A DNA stretch of 64,000 nt from Dolomedes plantarius. Lineage: Eukaryota > Arthropoda > Arachnida > Araneae > Dolomedidae. The translations under genes and the position numbers were made by a program. The number at the start of each line of letters is the position of its first letter. The first letter of the stretch is position 1. Location: assembly GCA_907164885.2 (NCBI GenBank), contig OU015491.1:118531431-118595430 (forward strand). The letters run 5' to 3'. The notes under the pieces were generated by a model. The model searched no databases, was not told the origin of the DNA, and worked only from the letters and a program-made list of their open reading frames with translations. Shown here in pieces: positions 10,441 to 24,662 of the stretch.

Positions 10441-12027
10441 AAAGGAAGTCGATAGTTTAAAACACTTGATATTGTACTCTCTTTCCCCTACATTGAAAAC
10501 AAAAGATCAGTGTTGACTAGTTGCTAAATGACTTTGAGTGAAGTGAACGATTGAAGTGAAAGATGAGTTTGATTAAAGTGGGAAGGACTTTTCCCACATA
10601 ATTTCACATTACAAAGCTTCATTCACAAATAATGTTGATTTCATAATCGATTCAAATTGTATTCACTACAATTTAACGAATCCTGTCTAATCGTTTTAAA
10701 TTAGGATGCATCTTATCAGCAGCAAAATTTGCAGTAAAAGAGGCGGGGTCAACAGTTAGAAAGAAGTCTTCCGTAATGAATTTAATACATCTCATCCTGT
10801 TTCAGAAAAATGCAGACTGCAATTCAGTTGTTATGCAAAATCTTCAAGATAATAGCTGTCTTTTGAAATGGTTAAGAACCAGTTCTCAAAATTCTTAGTG
10901 ATGTAGAAGGCGATGGAATTTTTCCGGTAATCGAGGTTGATTTTAAGGTTTCGAGGCCTATGGTGATTAAATTATCAATGAAATTATGAGCCGAAATCAA
11001 GACAAAAATTACCCCAAAATTTTTTCTGCCATCGAATTTTTGTAAATCGGAAATTTCACTTTAGTTCAGTTAAATTCGGTACTTCTATCATTATCTGCAT
11101 TAGCATATGTTGTGATATTCTGTATTTGAATGGAAAAATGCTTTATTTGGCCAATAAATATTGATTTGTGGTATATGGTCTTCGTTATGAATGTACTTTT
11201 TATGAATATAAAATAATAATAACATACGCGCGCGCACACACACACACTCACACTCATATATATCATATATATTCGCTAATTATATAAGATATTTAATTAG
11301 CGAATCAAAATGCTCAAATATTAATTATGATGAGAATCTATAATATATTATCACTATGGAATTTTTAGAGTTGCGACAGATGGAGATTTTGAAACGCATA
11401 AAACGTACGAGTTAAAAATGAATAGAATTATTTAGCCACTGTATAATTAAATTTAAAATAGATATTTATTAACTAGACATTCTAATTCAAAGTTTATATA
11501 GAAAATTTAATCAGCATGTTTACATTTAAGGTGTCGATTACCAATCATTTATGAATAACGTAGTACACTGAACGCTAATAATTAAGGCAATGCCGTATAA
11601 TTGCGCCTAAATTTAATTGAAATGCCGATGTATCCCATTTAGTACCTGTGCAGGATGTGGAATATAGTGTTATGTTAATAATTATAAGGATTTGTTTCCA
11701 AAATGTTGAAATTTAATGAAATGCTTTTGTAACATACGTAAGGGGGAAATTACGTATTGCTACAGTTTTCAAACATTACCAATGGATTTTAGTATTTCGT
11801 GACACTTTTATAAATTAAAATATTTTAAGCTTACCTTCATATAAAACATGCAAAGTTTTAACTCACTCTGCCTTAAGTTCTAACGTTTCATAAGCATATC
11901 ATCTTTAATTCTAACGTCGTTTTCTAACAACTCTACGACAAAATCGAATCGTAAATATAGTAATTCGTAAGGATTTTGCGCCGATCACGGCTATCGCCTA
12001 TACGCCCTGTTCGTAAATATAGTAAAT
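10441..12027. other. AT-rich non-coding stretch with a 12-bp palindrome
   Basis: No gene recognised. At 11271-11305 a perfect 12-bp inverted repeat (ATTCGCTAATTA / TAATTAGCGAAT) encloses 11 bases. A short CA/CG repeat precedes it at about 11225-11255. Confidence 0.5.
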
Positions 12028-12040
12028 CATCATACAATAT
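12028..12040. repeat. SINE target-site duplication, left copy
   Basis: CATCATACAATAT, identical to 12364-12376. Confidence 0.9.
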
Positions 12041-12363
12041 ACGGGCGCGGTAGCCCGGTCAGCAAAGGTGTCGCACCACTGATCTGCAAGTTGCTGGTTC
12101 GATACCCGTCGCAAAAAAAAAACCCCGACGAGTACACTAATGGCGGCTGGTGCACTGGGAAAATCTGTCATAGCTGCAATGTCCTCCAAGTTTCTAAACA
12201 ATACATCTGGAGATGCGGGGTCAAGTGGCCCGGTCTCGTAACTTGACTCTGTTCAAAATTCAAGACCAGATAGAATTCCAACCTCTGTTGAGGCGGTGAC
12301 AGCTCTCTTCTATCGATAGTGCATTTGCACTATACGTAGACATGATAACAAAGAAACAAACAA
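12041..12363 (+). mobile_element. tRNA-derived SINE, full length
   Basis: A 323-bp insertion flanked by a perfect 13-bp duplication (12028-12040 and 12364-12376). The head is tRNA-like: an A-box-like TAGCCCGGTCAG is followed by a canonical B box GGTTCGATACC about 40 bases on, then an A-run near 12113. The tRNA-unrelated body runs to about 12340 and the 3' tail is A-rich (AACAAAGAAACAAACAA). It would be transcribed by RNA polymerase III from the internal promoter and mobilised in trans by a LINE. Perfect flanking repeats indicate a fairly recent insertion. It is not a functional tRNA gene, since no cloverleaf with a matched acceptor stem is formed. Confidence 0.9.
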
Positions 12364-12376
12364 CATCATACAATAT
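12364..12376. repeat. SINE target-site duplication, right copy
   Basis: CATCATACAATAT, 13 of 13 identical to the left copy. Confidence 0.9.
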
Positions 12377-13464
12377 GTATCAGGTCTGACATATTTCTAT
12401 ATATATTACCTAATTTCAGTTAAAATCTCTTAGGAAAAACGTATAAACCATATTTTTCTCAAATAATGACTAAAGGTTTCGAAATACTTTAGTCTACATC
12501 CCCCAAAATAGTTTTTAAACGGATGATTAATGATCTAATAGAACCTGACAAACGGAACGGAAATGATTGAAATATAGGATTTCGACCTGATCATATTATT
12601 GGTAATCTAATTTTTTTTAGAATTTCGCTTATACATTTTCATTTTCTGAGAAAAGAATGTTAAAGACTGTGAATTTTTTTTTTCACAATCTTCCTTTGAA
12701 AATCAAATTTAAGAAATATGTAAAATTCTTGTTTGTGGAGTTAGAAACTGAATTAAATATTTTGGGACGATTAATCAGTAGCAAAAGGTCGGTAAAAGAA
12801 ATGACAAAAATAAATGCATAATTACATTTGAGGCTTATTGTTTTAAGGGATAATGCAAGAGAAAGCGGAAAAGTATTTATTTTAAACACAAACTGTCGAC
12901 TTAAATTTAAGAAATCTCCCTGTGATTTCAAAAGCATTGGATTAAAACTCCTCGTTCATCTCTTAGCAACTCTAATATTAATAGAAAGAACAAGTATGAC
13001 ATAGTGATTAAATATGGTTCTTTTGACAAATTTCCATTTACTTATCCTTTGTAATAATGTGTATGTCCTTTGGATTCTTTGTATAAAGTGATATGTATTT
13101 CTTTTAAATTTAAAGAACTTAGAACTCGAAGCAATCAGTTTGTGATATTTTATTTTCATATTTCTCTTCAAAGTCACAAAATTACGTTCTCAACAAGAAT
13201 TACTGCATACCCTTGGTACCAACATAGATCGAGTTATATGAAAAAGAAAAGAAATTTTTCTCTCATTCTGTTGATAAGAAAATATGACAAATTACCTGGT
13301 ATGATATTATCCCTTTTTCTTGTGCCTGCATGCTTTAATGCTTAAACAATGAGGACTTATGTAAATTCTAAGGACTATGTAAATTCTGCAATACCTATGA
13401 TGTGAAAGATAGGATCCATATTCTACGTAATTGTTTGTTAGGTATAGCAAGGTAGCTAAATATC
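12377..13464. other. AT-rich non-coding stretch
   Basis: Short chance open frames only, with no recognisable protein, RNA or repeat. Confidence 0.5.
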
Positions 13465-13466
13465 TA

Positions 13467-13884
13467 CAGGGTGATTCAAAACTCCATGTACAAACTTTTA
13501 GGGGAGGTAGAAAGCTCGTAAAACAGAATCACATAGGGATGTATGACCAGAAACGCAAACCTGATAAGCTAGAAGATAAACAAAGATGCAGAAATGTTGG
13601 TTTTTCATTTCTCTTTTTTTTATCCTCTAGCTGATCTTGTTTGCTTTTCCTGTCATACATTCCTATGTGATTCTGTTTTGTTTTGAAGTTTTCTACTTCC
13701 TTCAGAATAATGAGATATTTCCGGCCATCCAGGGTGGTTGGTAAAAGGTATGGTCCGATTAAGTAAAAAGCGCCCTCCAGAGTCAGGTTTGAGTTTCCGG
13801 TCATACATTCCTATATGATTCTGTTTAATTTTTGAGTTTTCTACCTCCCCTAAAAGTCTGCACGTGGAGTTTTGAATCACCCTG
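13467..13884. mobile_element. Fold-back MITE with ~100-bp inverted ends
   Basis: A 418-bp element flanked by TA (13465-13466 and 13885-13886). Both ends start CAGGGTGATTCAAAACTCCA and remain inverted copies for about 100 bp (through CTTTTAGGGGAGGTAGAAA and ATGTATGACC). A third, partial copy of the inner arm lies in the middle (about 13645-13700), so it arose from internal rearrangement. The TA target and CAGGGT start indicate mobilisation by a mariner-type transposase. No coding sequence. Confidence 0.85.
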
Positions 13885-15107
13885 TATAATGCAATAATAG
13901 CAGTTATAAGAAAAAGATCGGAAATGTGTATCAGAAAGTGGTGCTTTGAACGTTTGATTGCGCAAATTCACAAACGTTCTCGAAGAATCCCAGAGAGAAA
14001 GTTTCAAAATTTACTAATTTAGAGTCAAGGATCATTCGAAAACTTCAATTATCAGCTGTGGCTAACATAATAATGAGGCCAGATTTAGGAGTTTATAAAG
14101 TAAAATGAAGGCATAAGGTAATGAATCTATACAGTTAATGCTAAAGTGACTTACACGAGTAGAATAAACCCAAACTATCTATCTGTAAAGATAGTCCAAA
14201 CCAGTGATTCTCAACATTTTTATATCTAGACCCCCCCCCTCCCAACGCCCGACCTCCGGCCATAAACATGTCTATATTAATTTCGAATGTTCAAAACGTG
14301 TAGGAAAATAAACAACGAATATAACGTAACAGACCAAAAAATTAAATGTAAAATGTGATGACATGGAGGCAAGAAAAATAACGAGATTGCAGACAATGTT
14401 GCAAAAATATCTCATTGCAATAATTTATATATATAAAACAGTTCCGTAACTCACTGACATAGAACGCACAGACTAAACCGCTGGACCTAAAGGGCTGAAA
14501 TTTTGCATGACGATTCATCTTATAGTGTAGAGGTGCAGTAAGAAAGATTTTTCAAAAATTCTTCTTAGATTTCTTAAAATTAAATTTTTAAGCTGTTTTA
14601 GCAACTTTTTTTTAAGTTTGAATATAAAATAATAATTTGAAGGTTATAAAATTTATATCACAAGAAAGACCATAAAAAATCCTTTAAAATGAAATATTTT
14701 TCAAATCTTTACCTCCCTTTTCTGAGTTTTGATGAATTTTTAAAGATTAATTTTTAGAATTTAATTTATTAAATGCTGATCACGTGATTTCTTTTTCTCG
14801 TACTTTAAATAAATTTACCGTCACGCGCATAAAAACTAAATAGACAAATTTTTTCTTGCTAATGTGGCAGACGGTTGGAAATTATCCAAAAAAATATTAA
14901 AATACAGTAAAAGATATGTTCCACAAACTGTACAATATTAACTGTACAATATTAACTGTATGCCTTATTAGATTTAATTTGAATATTTTCTTACACATTA
15001 TTTTTTCTATAAAAATATCGCTTACGAATTTTTTTATAAATATCTTTTTTTTTGTTTTTTTTACATCATTTGTATACATTGATCGTCGTATTTATTATAT
15101 ATATATA

Positions 15108-16193
15108 CACTGCTCAAAACAATTAGGGGAGCACATGGTTTTAACAAAATTACGCAAATACTTACACAGATAAGTAACATAAAATAAATCATCCATAATT
15201 TAAAGCCTAGCAAGAAACAGAAGAAGAAAACTTAATATGCAAGTCAAAGTTCATGACGTAAAAAGCCAGAAAAAGAACAAAAGGGCGGAAATCGGGATGT
15301 TGCAGAAACGTCTGTTTCACTGCCTTAACTGCGAATGCTCAGTTATTCTTTTTGAGAAAAGGTGACTTGAAAATGTCTCAACAACGTGATTTACCAGAAT
15401 CCATGGCATGGCGTATTATACGCAGACTTGAATCCGGGCAAACACAACGTAGTGTCGCGGACGCTGTTGGAGTCGCCAGAAGTGTCGTTGCAAGGCTGTG
15501 GAATCGATTCCAAGAAACTGGGAATGCTAGACGTCGACCAGGGAAAGGTCGGCCACGCGCCACTACAGCAACTGATGACCGGTATATACTGTTTACAGCT
15601 CGTCGAAACATACCAGACAATGCTACTCAACTGCAAAGACAGTTGCTCTTAGCAACAGGACGAAGGGAGTCCAGCCAAACAGTACCTAATAGGCTTCATC
15701 AGGGAGGTCTCTATGCACGTAGGCCAATGGTCTGCATTCCGTTGACATCACGCCACCGTGAGGCCCGAAGAAGATGGGCTGCTGAACATCGAGATTTGGA
15801 GCAACATGATTGGAGCCAAGTGCTATTTACAGACGAGTCCCGATTCAGTCTGGAGTGTGACACCCGACGTGTTTCGGTATGGAGGGAAAGGGACACTCAA
15901 AATATCCGAACATTCGTTCGTGACGACACGCCATATTAAGACCACACGCCATATTAAAAATCTTGCATCATTTCTAAACAATACTTATTTTTATTGTTTA
16001 CATGTAACCAAATTGTTGCCTTAAATCATCTTTTCATTTTTTTTCCTTTTCAAAGAATTAAAGCTTAATTACAAATTTTTTACGTCTTTTTTTCTGTATT
16101 GCGCATTGATACGTGTGTACTTCCATTTTATGCCAATACGTGGCTGTCTCGTACGGTTTTCTTAACTTCTCGCTCCCCTAATTTTGTTTAGCA

Positions 16194-16196
<3 letters not shown>
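15108..16196 (+). mobile_element. Deletion derivative of a DD34E Tc1 element
   Basis: Left end CACTGCTCAAAACAATTAGG after TA; the right end, inverted, reads TACTGCTAAACAAAATTAGG, so the terminal base is mutated. It is closely related to the 1562-bp element at 25297-26858 but only 1089 bp long. About 465 bp of the transposase gene are missing. It is non-autonomous. Confidence 0.9.
15373..15939 (+). pseudogene. Truncated Tc1 transposase (N-terminal half fused to last residues)
   Basis: ATG at 15373 opens MSQQRDLPESMAWRII and runs in frame through the first helix-turn-helix, GRPR linker, second DNA-binding part (SSQTVPNRLHQGG) and first catalytic region LFTDESRF. After RTFV it jumps to the family's final residues RDDTPY. 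The part with the second D and the E is deleted. Immediately after the stop, the 18-bp unit ending the gene (15922-15939) is repeated once (15940-15957) with one mismatch. It could at most make a DNA-binding, catalytically dead fragment. Confidence 0.9.
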
Positions 16197-16256
<60 letters not shown>

Positions 16257-16258
16257 TA
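16195..16258. repeat. (TA)n tract right of the Tc1 insertion
   Basis: TA repeats with one C interruption near 16251; continuation of the tract into which the Tc1 element inserted. Confidence 0.95.
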
Positions 16259-16519
16259 TACGAGTGTGTGTATGTATATATTTGACATTAATTTCATACA
16301 TTGACCGCTGTATTTAATTTGAATGTACTCCGTAGCGAAGTGCGGGTTTTCAGCTAGTAACATTATAAAATAAAAAGTAACATAAATACGAAAATTATTA
16401 TGTACCTAATAGCTAAGTTTTCGTTTCACAAGCCTCGTGAAATTACTTTCTACACATTATTTTTCCAAACCACCGCCCCCCCCCCCTTTCCCCCTTGGTT
16501 GACATCTACTGGTCTAAAT

Positions 16520-17243
16520 AATCTTCAATAGTTTGTACTTGAAAAATACTTCGAAACTTAACGTCAGGAGCAGTACCGTTTACGAATTAGACTTGAACAA
16601 GAGTCGGGCATATTGAAAATGATCTTCAGAGTAAACTATTTTCGACGTTTAAATCTTCCGGGTGGTAATACCTTGGTTCAGTCCGTCAGAAATTACTATA
16701 TGAAAATACATAAGAAATATGTTTATATGATTATGGTGACCGGTTTGTTTGTGTTGTTGCGTATTTTACGATTTTAAATGTATTTTGTCCTCATTTATTT
16801 CATAATTATACTTTTTACATTCTTGAAATCTACTCAAGAACTCTTTCCTATATATTCAAGATACTCTTAATATCTATGTTTACAAGACCACTGAACGCTG
16901 TCGGGTTAGCGACTTTAATCTTGTTTGAAATTGCCAACAGGACTAGAGCCTCGGGGTCTTAAAAGTATCAAGAAACGTCAGAAATTTTTGCGATATAAAT
17001 CAGTTTATGCATTATTTAAGTCCTGCAGAAATAAGTAAAATTATGTTTTTGACTAGAGGTTTGAAATATTGTCATTACCAACTTACTTGAACATTTAGAT
17101 GTATTCATTACATAATATTATCGCCTTATAATAGCTTGTTTTTTTACTTGGATCACTCCGTCCAATTCCATGAATGATAATTAGATAAGCTTGTTAAACT
17201 CAGTCTTTTTGCTGCGAGTATGATGAGTGTGCGTGTGTGCATG

Positions 17244-17245
<2 letters not shown>
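16520..17245. other. AT-rich non-coding stretch
   Basis: Nothing recognised on either strand. Confidence 0.45.
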
Positions 17246-18720
<1,475 letters not shown>

Positions 18721-18724
18721 TGTG

Positions 18725-19400
<676 letters not shown>

Positions 19401-19466
19401 CCCGTTTTAAGGTCGTGTGATCGCCCCCCCCATATTTTTAGCCTCACAACTCCCACCCCCCTGTCC

Positions 19467-19780
19467 CCTGAAAGCGTGCACACAAAGAAGAGCAACTCTC
19501 TGCAGCAAGTCTCCAGAAGAGAAAACTAAAATTAAATTCAAAACCTAACTGACAAAATGCTGAATAGGGCTGCAGTACCTAGTCAACAAAATTAAATATT
19601 AACCCTTGCAACTGAAAACTTACTCTACTTCTACTTGAGTCAACCCACTTAAAATAACTAAAATTAATTTCCCAATTATGATTAGAAGTAGGGCGATCGT
19701 TCTCCTGAAGGCGTGCACACAAAAGTAGCTAATTCTCTGCAGCACGTCTCCAGCAGAGAAAAACAACTAAAATTAACTTA
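19467..19780. repeat. Imperfect direct repeat, period ~237 bp
   Basis: CCTGAAAGCGTGCACACAAA (19467) and CCTGAAGGCGTGCACACAAA (19704) each lead into a CTCTGCAGCA-(A/C)GTCTCCAG-AGAGAAAA block followed by ACTAAAATTAA. About 75 bp match well. A weaker third start may lie near 19957. Confidence 0.75.
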
Positions 19781-21878
19781 ATTATTCATCAACTGAAAAT
19801 TGCTGTGCAGGGCGGGCCCTTCCCGCACAACAAACTCAGAAGAAACCCCACTAAATTATTCCTAAATATGACTTGATTCAACCACATTAACTAAATTTTC
19901 CCTAAGTATTTGAACATCTAATTTAAAAACAATTAAAATTAATATTCTTATTTACTGAAGTCGTGCATCTAACCCCACGGAGCTGAGAAAAATACAAGTT
20001 ACATGATTGTCTCCATTCGAGACAAAAGTTGATTCAGACTGATGTGAAATTACAAACAATTTATCAAAATTAATTAGAAAAGAATATTATATCAACATCA
20101 TTAATGGAACACTAAAATTAAATTTAATAAACACAAAATATAACTTGAACTTGTAAGAAAATGATAATCAAAATTTTTCTGTGAACACCCACACTATTAT
20201 TTGTAGCTCAAGAAAAACAAACCTTGTGCTGAAGCACCTTGAGACCATTACCTAGAAAATGAGTCCTGACTTTACAAAATTGACAAAATTCAGAGTTCTT
20301 GTACATAAAGTTTTTGTACAAAATTGGGGTGTCACAAGACTTCAAACAACATAATTTTATTTTTTTGCTCTATTATTAGCATTTAAAACCCTTCCTCAGA
20401 TGTCAGTTATGGTGGTCACATTCCACAACAGCACTGGGAATTTTACAAAGAGCTTTCAGGGTATCATCGGGGATATCTGATTCCTCCGAAACTTCAAATT
20501 TGACACAAACAAAATCAATAGTGAAAATAAAAACCTTATTACATTCTAAATTTTTTCGTTTTCACCACGATGTACAAAATATTATATATCTGAGTCTTTA
20601 CAAATCAAGAAAGAATGTCCCTACACTCATGCTTATTTGAAAATTTTAAAGGGAGACCTCCAAAAATAGCTAGCAAGACAAGTGGTAACCGAGAATACAC
20701 GAGAAACGAATATCAAATTATTAACAAAAAAAGCACAATAACAATTTAAAAAGATCAACTTTAAATGATTATACTCGAAATATACAATATTTATCAATAT
20801 GTAAAAGACAATTAAATCATTGAGGTATAAAATTAAACACTTTCCTATACATTTTAATACCATAAACTTTTCATTTCATTCAAAACCAACTTTAATACCC
20901 TACTGAAGTTTGAAGAAGACATGGTTGAACTCATGCCTTGTTCTGCTTCTAGACACAAATTGATAAAATATGTTAACATACTCACAATTCTACCAATTTC
21001 AAAAATTAAAACTTCAGACCTTACATCTCGATCAATACAACTAAATTCCCTACCTCACAAAACATTACTTATCAAAATAAATCTATATCAATACATTGAA
21101 AAACACTTATAAAATTATATCTGAAAATATCAATTGTTATACAGGCTTGAGTACCAATATTCAATATATCAAAAATCAAACACATTAATAAATCAACAAA
21201 CTAAAAAAATATTTACAAATTTTAACGAGACTGCGAACAGCAACAGAATCAAAATGCACATTTTGACCCGACCATGTTCTAAAATTTTCCAACATATAAT
21301 GAAATTGCAATTTTCAAAAGTTTACCATTGTTTATCAGTAATTTTCTGCTACCTAGCTTCCCCCCCCCCCTCTGAACACAAACAGGATTGACTGGAGTGA
21401 TCAATCCTCAGAATACAATTTTCAAAATGTACTTAATCCCTTTACAATATTAACATTTTAATTTTTTCTTAGAAATAGTTTCAAATTGTCAGAACATATT
21501 TTTACTGAATTTAAACTTGTCACCACAATTTCCAAAATTTACACTGAATATTCACATTTCTCATGTAATAGTTACTAATATCAATTTTTCATCAAAACCA
21601 TTTCAGTTTTTTTCAAATTTCAAAATTTTAATTTCAAAAATAATTTAATCGTCACTTTTAAATTGCAAATTTAACCATTTAAATTAATTTTCATATTTAT
21701 AATTTTAACATCTTTGCCAAACATAACTTTTCCTTCAAAATTACATTTTAACACATTATCACAATCTGCATATTATAAATTTGAATGAAATTTCTTACCT
21801 TTACAGTTTTCCATATTAAAAAAAAATAATATATTTTCAAACGCAAACTATTTTATCCGATTTAATTTGAATACTCAC

Positions 21879-22038
21879 CAGGCAGTCCCGGAGAGCCACG
21901 AAATTCCTGTTTCGCACATTTCCTAACGCTGGTAAAATTTTGTGAAGAAAGATAAAAAATCCGCTGAAGTTTCACACACAAAAAAATTTCTATGAGAGAA
22001 GATGACACAACACCACTGACACAGCTCATAACAACCAT
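21879..22038 (-). CDS. Possible short first exon, unrecognised
   Basis: On the minus strand ATG at 22038 opens a frame of 53 codons that ends at a good donor (G|GTGAGTAT, 21878-21871). The region is more GC-rich than the downstream skewed block, and 22140-22200 upstream is also richer. The peptide starts with a hydrophobic stretch (MVVMSCVSGVVSSSLIEIFL) that could be a signal peptide and ends EFRGSPGLP. No family is recognised, and no downstream exon was found. Confidence 0.2.
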
Positions 22039-22364
22039 GTTGCCGCTTGATGACAACCTTATTCAATCAATTTTGAAAAATGATGACTAATTTTTAACTT
22101 TGGTTTTTGAAGAACAATTTGTAGAACACTTTTAACGATGAGCAGCCGACACGACTCCCGCACGCCGAAAAATTTCACCAATCGTATAATTTTAAATCCA
22201 GATCACATCACCGACTTCATTCACAGAAATTAGATGATCACAGGCCGGTTTTTTTTTTTAACGATGAAATTTCCTGGGGTTTCGAACCACAAAGGTAACA
22301 TTCCTGGGCGGCTTATGTCGGATTTATATATATATTTTGTCTAGTTTGTAGAAAAGCTAACACA

Positions 22365-22566
22365 CTGGATGTATATATCTGTGACATTATGGCAGATGTT
22401 ATGTCATTTTTTCATGTTTTTGGCAAATTAAAAAAGTAACTTTTGTTGTGAAATATAAAATCTCTCAATTAAGTGTTTCATTTCAAATATTCTTTAGTGA
22501 ATACTCATGTTCATCCTCAAGAATATGGCTGGTCTTCTATGAAAATTTTCAGTTAAGGACTAAAAT
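22365..22566 (+). mobile_element. 3'-end fragment of the 28-kb mariner-like family
   Basis: About 200 bp (GACATTATGGCAGATGTTAT through CAGTTAAGGACTAAAA) match 28545-28730 with few differences. Here the terminal CACCCTG is replaced by TTTCATTTAG, so the fragment lacks its own end. Confidence 0.8.
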
Positions 22567-23006
22567 TTTCATTTAGGGACCAAGAATTACCTCTTTTATA
22601 CATAATAGCATTTGCCAATACGGATAACTTAGTGATTATTAATATTGAATTATGAATATGATTCAATAGTGATTATTAATAATGATTATTTAATATTTCC
22701 TCTATCAGATTTTCCGCATTAAAGAACCAATTTTAAGTGTGACATATCAACTTAAAACATAAAATTGAATTTTTTCGGGCATATCAAAATCTGCCATACC
22801 GCAAAAGATGTAATTTTGAAATATATTAGATCAGAAAAATGTGCTATAGCTTTCAAGTTAAAAGTTAAACATATAATTTCGTTATGAGACCATACGAAGT
22901 TCTTTTGTAATACCGAATTATTTTTTATTAACTTGTATTGATATTTACATGAATACTTAGGAAAATCCATTTTTTTCCCTCACAGAAGATCTGAGGTTTA
23001 GAATAG
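22567..23006. other. AT-rich non-coding stretch
   Basis: Nothing recognised. Confidence 0.45.
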
Positions 23007-23011
23007 CATAT

Positions 23012-24657
23012 TGTCACCGTAATTTATAGTGGTTAGTTCGTGGTAGTACTTGGAACAACAGATAGTGATTACTCATACGTATCTATACAAATCAATTTAT
23101 TAAACCTTAACACAGTGCATATACAATTCATACTACTCATTATTGAATTTCTACTCCTACTTCTATATCATATTAACACTATTCATATACAATTCATATT
23201 ACTCATAATTGACTTCCTACTCCTATATCATATTAATACATTATTACTCTTGCTAATATCCTCATTTAACTACTCACTACCATCATTTAATTATTCAAAG
23301 ATTCTTAATTGATATACGTACACATACACAGATACAATCCCTACGAGCTCAGGTATTTAATCATATTCTAATCTTTACTGTACAAACAAGAAATATTATG
23401 CGATAGATATCTATGGCCAAATAAGTGAATGTTCACTGTAAATTATCTATTATCATTACTCCCCTATCCTCTATCTATATCAGTGAGAATTGCACAAATA
23501 ATCTACCAAAGATCTTAAGCTTCCTACCTGCGATCACTCATTCGCTTTAACAGGTATCAGGTGAACTGTCATCACTCAGAAATGGGTTCTCCAATTGATA
23601 ACATCGGTTAGGGGGTGGCTTGCAACTAATCGATGGCACTACTGGCTACCGGACTCTGCAACCTTGGGGAAGGTGCACATTGGACGAAAGATGTCGGCAT
23701 GGGTGAGACTCTCCTCTGCGTTGAAAGGGTCGGGGCAGTCCCTCAAGGGCTACTGGTCTGGTCACCATGTTTTGACCTCGGATGGCACCGGCGGGCTTCC
23801 GTCAGTCGCTCGGCAGACGGGAACAGGCTCTTGCGGACGCAGGATCTTTCAACAGCTCAGCATCAATAGATGGGCGATTTTCGCATCAACACCTGGGGCT
23901 TGCATCCGCTTCTTTCACATTATCTAAGGCTTTTCTCAGGAGGCCTTCTAGCTCAGATTCAGTTTATCAGCGACTCTGCCTTCCTTCGTCATTAATTATA
24001 GGGCTAACACATACCCATACTGCTATCTCAACTGCGGCTATTTCGCTTCAATTCAGACTATGTCTCTCCACGTTTTAAGCTTATTCTTCTCTACCTCTTT
24101 TTCCTCTACCTTTCTCTTGATTCTTCTACCTCTTTTTCACACCGAGCTAAACTTCGATAATTTTTTATTCAGACTTTCATTGGTGGCTCTCTCCCGACCA
24201 ATCAGCTAAACTGGGTCTCTTAATATCGGCTGCCCCCACATTTTATATTAATAATTTCTCCAATCTAAATTGAAGGGGGCGTTAGCCCGTGCACCCTTCT
24301 GGAGTTCACCCTGGGGATCCTTCAACTTTTCAAACTCTCTCGCTTCGGTTTCAACCTCCTGCTATTTACCCAATGAAGTCCACCTCGTAAAAATGCGTAT
24401 CTCCATCACTATCACAACTTAGCCCCCTCTTGGCTTCCGATTTTTACTTCTCCCAGATCATTATCCCCAGCTGGTGACCCTTTACTGTCCATATATCTCT
24501 TAACTTGACATCGCTCGTCTTTAGTTACAGCTAAGCAGTTCGTTAACTGCAGCTGGTCACCATTCACTGCCCGTTCTTGAATACTTTTCTTCTCCTATTA
24601 CCTTGTGCCTAACTTGCATCTGTTCAATTTTTGCAAACTGTCGCCCATACTGCGACA
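23012..24657. mobile_element. Solo LTR (1646 bp) with perfect 5-bp target duplication
   Basis: The segment begins TGTCACCGTAATTTATAGTG and ends CCCATACTGCGACA, so it has TG...CA termini. It is flanked by CATAT on both sides (23007-23011 and 24658-24662). These are the marks of an LTR left by recombination between the two LTRs of a retrotransposon. No internal region, primer-binding site or pol gene is present. The left third is AT-rich, the right half much more GC-rich. A minus-strand AATAAA near 23096-23101 suggests minus orientation, weakly. Open frames at 23595-24078 are in the GC-rich half and resemble no known protein. A long LTR with 5-bp duplication fits Gypsy or BEL/Pao; I cannot decide. 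Confidence 0.75.
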
Positions 24658-24662
24658 CATAT

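Larger units (their letters stand above)
14424..16357 (+). mobile_element. Helitron-like repeat, copy 2 (family A), interrupted
   Basis: Begins TTTATATATATAAAACAGTT (second base changed from the usual C) and ends CAGCTAG before T. The body matches copy 1 closely over CGCTGGACCTAAAGGGCTGA, the TCTTCTTAGAT region and the ATTGATCGTCGTATTTATTA region. A Tc1 element (15108-16196) sits in its internal TA tract. Confidence 0.65.
14202..16511. mobile_element. hAT-like MITE, interrupted by nested elements
   Basis: The left end is CAGTGATTCTCAACATTTTT and the right end, inverted, is CAGTAGATGTCAACC; both run into C/G homopolymer stretches. This is the CAGTG-TCTCAAC terminal style of hAT elements. Flanking 8-bp sequences GTCCAAAC (14194-14201) and GTCTAAAT (16512-16519) match at 6 of 8 positions with two C/T changes, fitting an old 8-bp target duplication. 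Only about 376 bp belong to it; 14424-16357 is a later insertion. Confidence 0.7.

Noticed and set aside
12045..12113. tRNA gene
   Set aside because: A and B boxes are present, but there is no matched acceptor stem, and the sequence continues into a SINE body with a target duplication.
23595..24078. Overlapping plus-strand open frames as a host gene
   Set aside because: They lie inside the solo LTR, overlap each other in several frames and show no domain; GC-rich composition explains the lack of stops.
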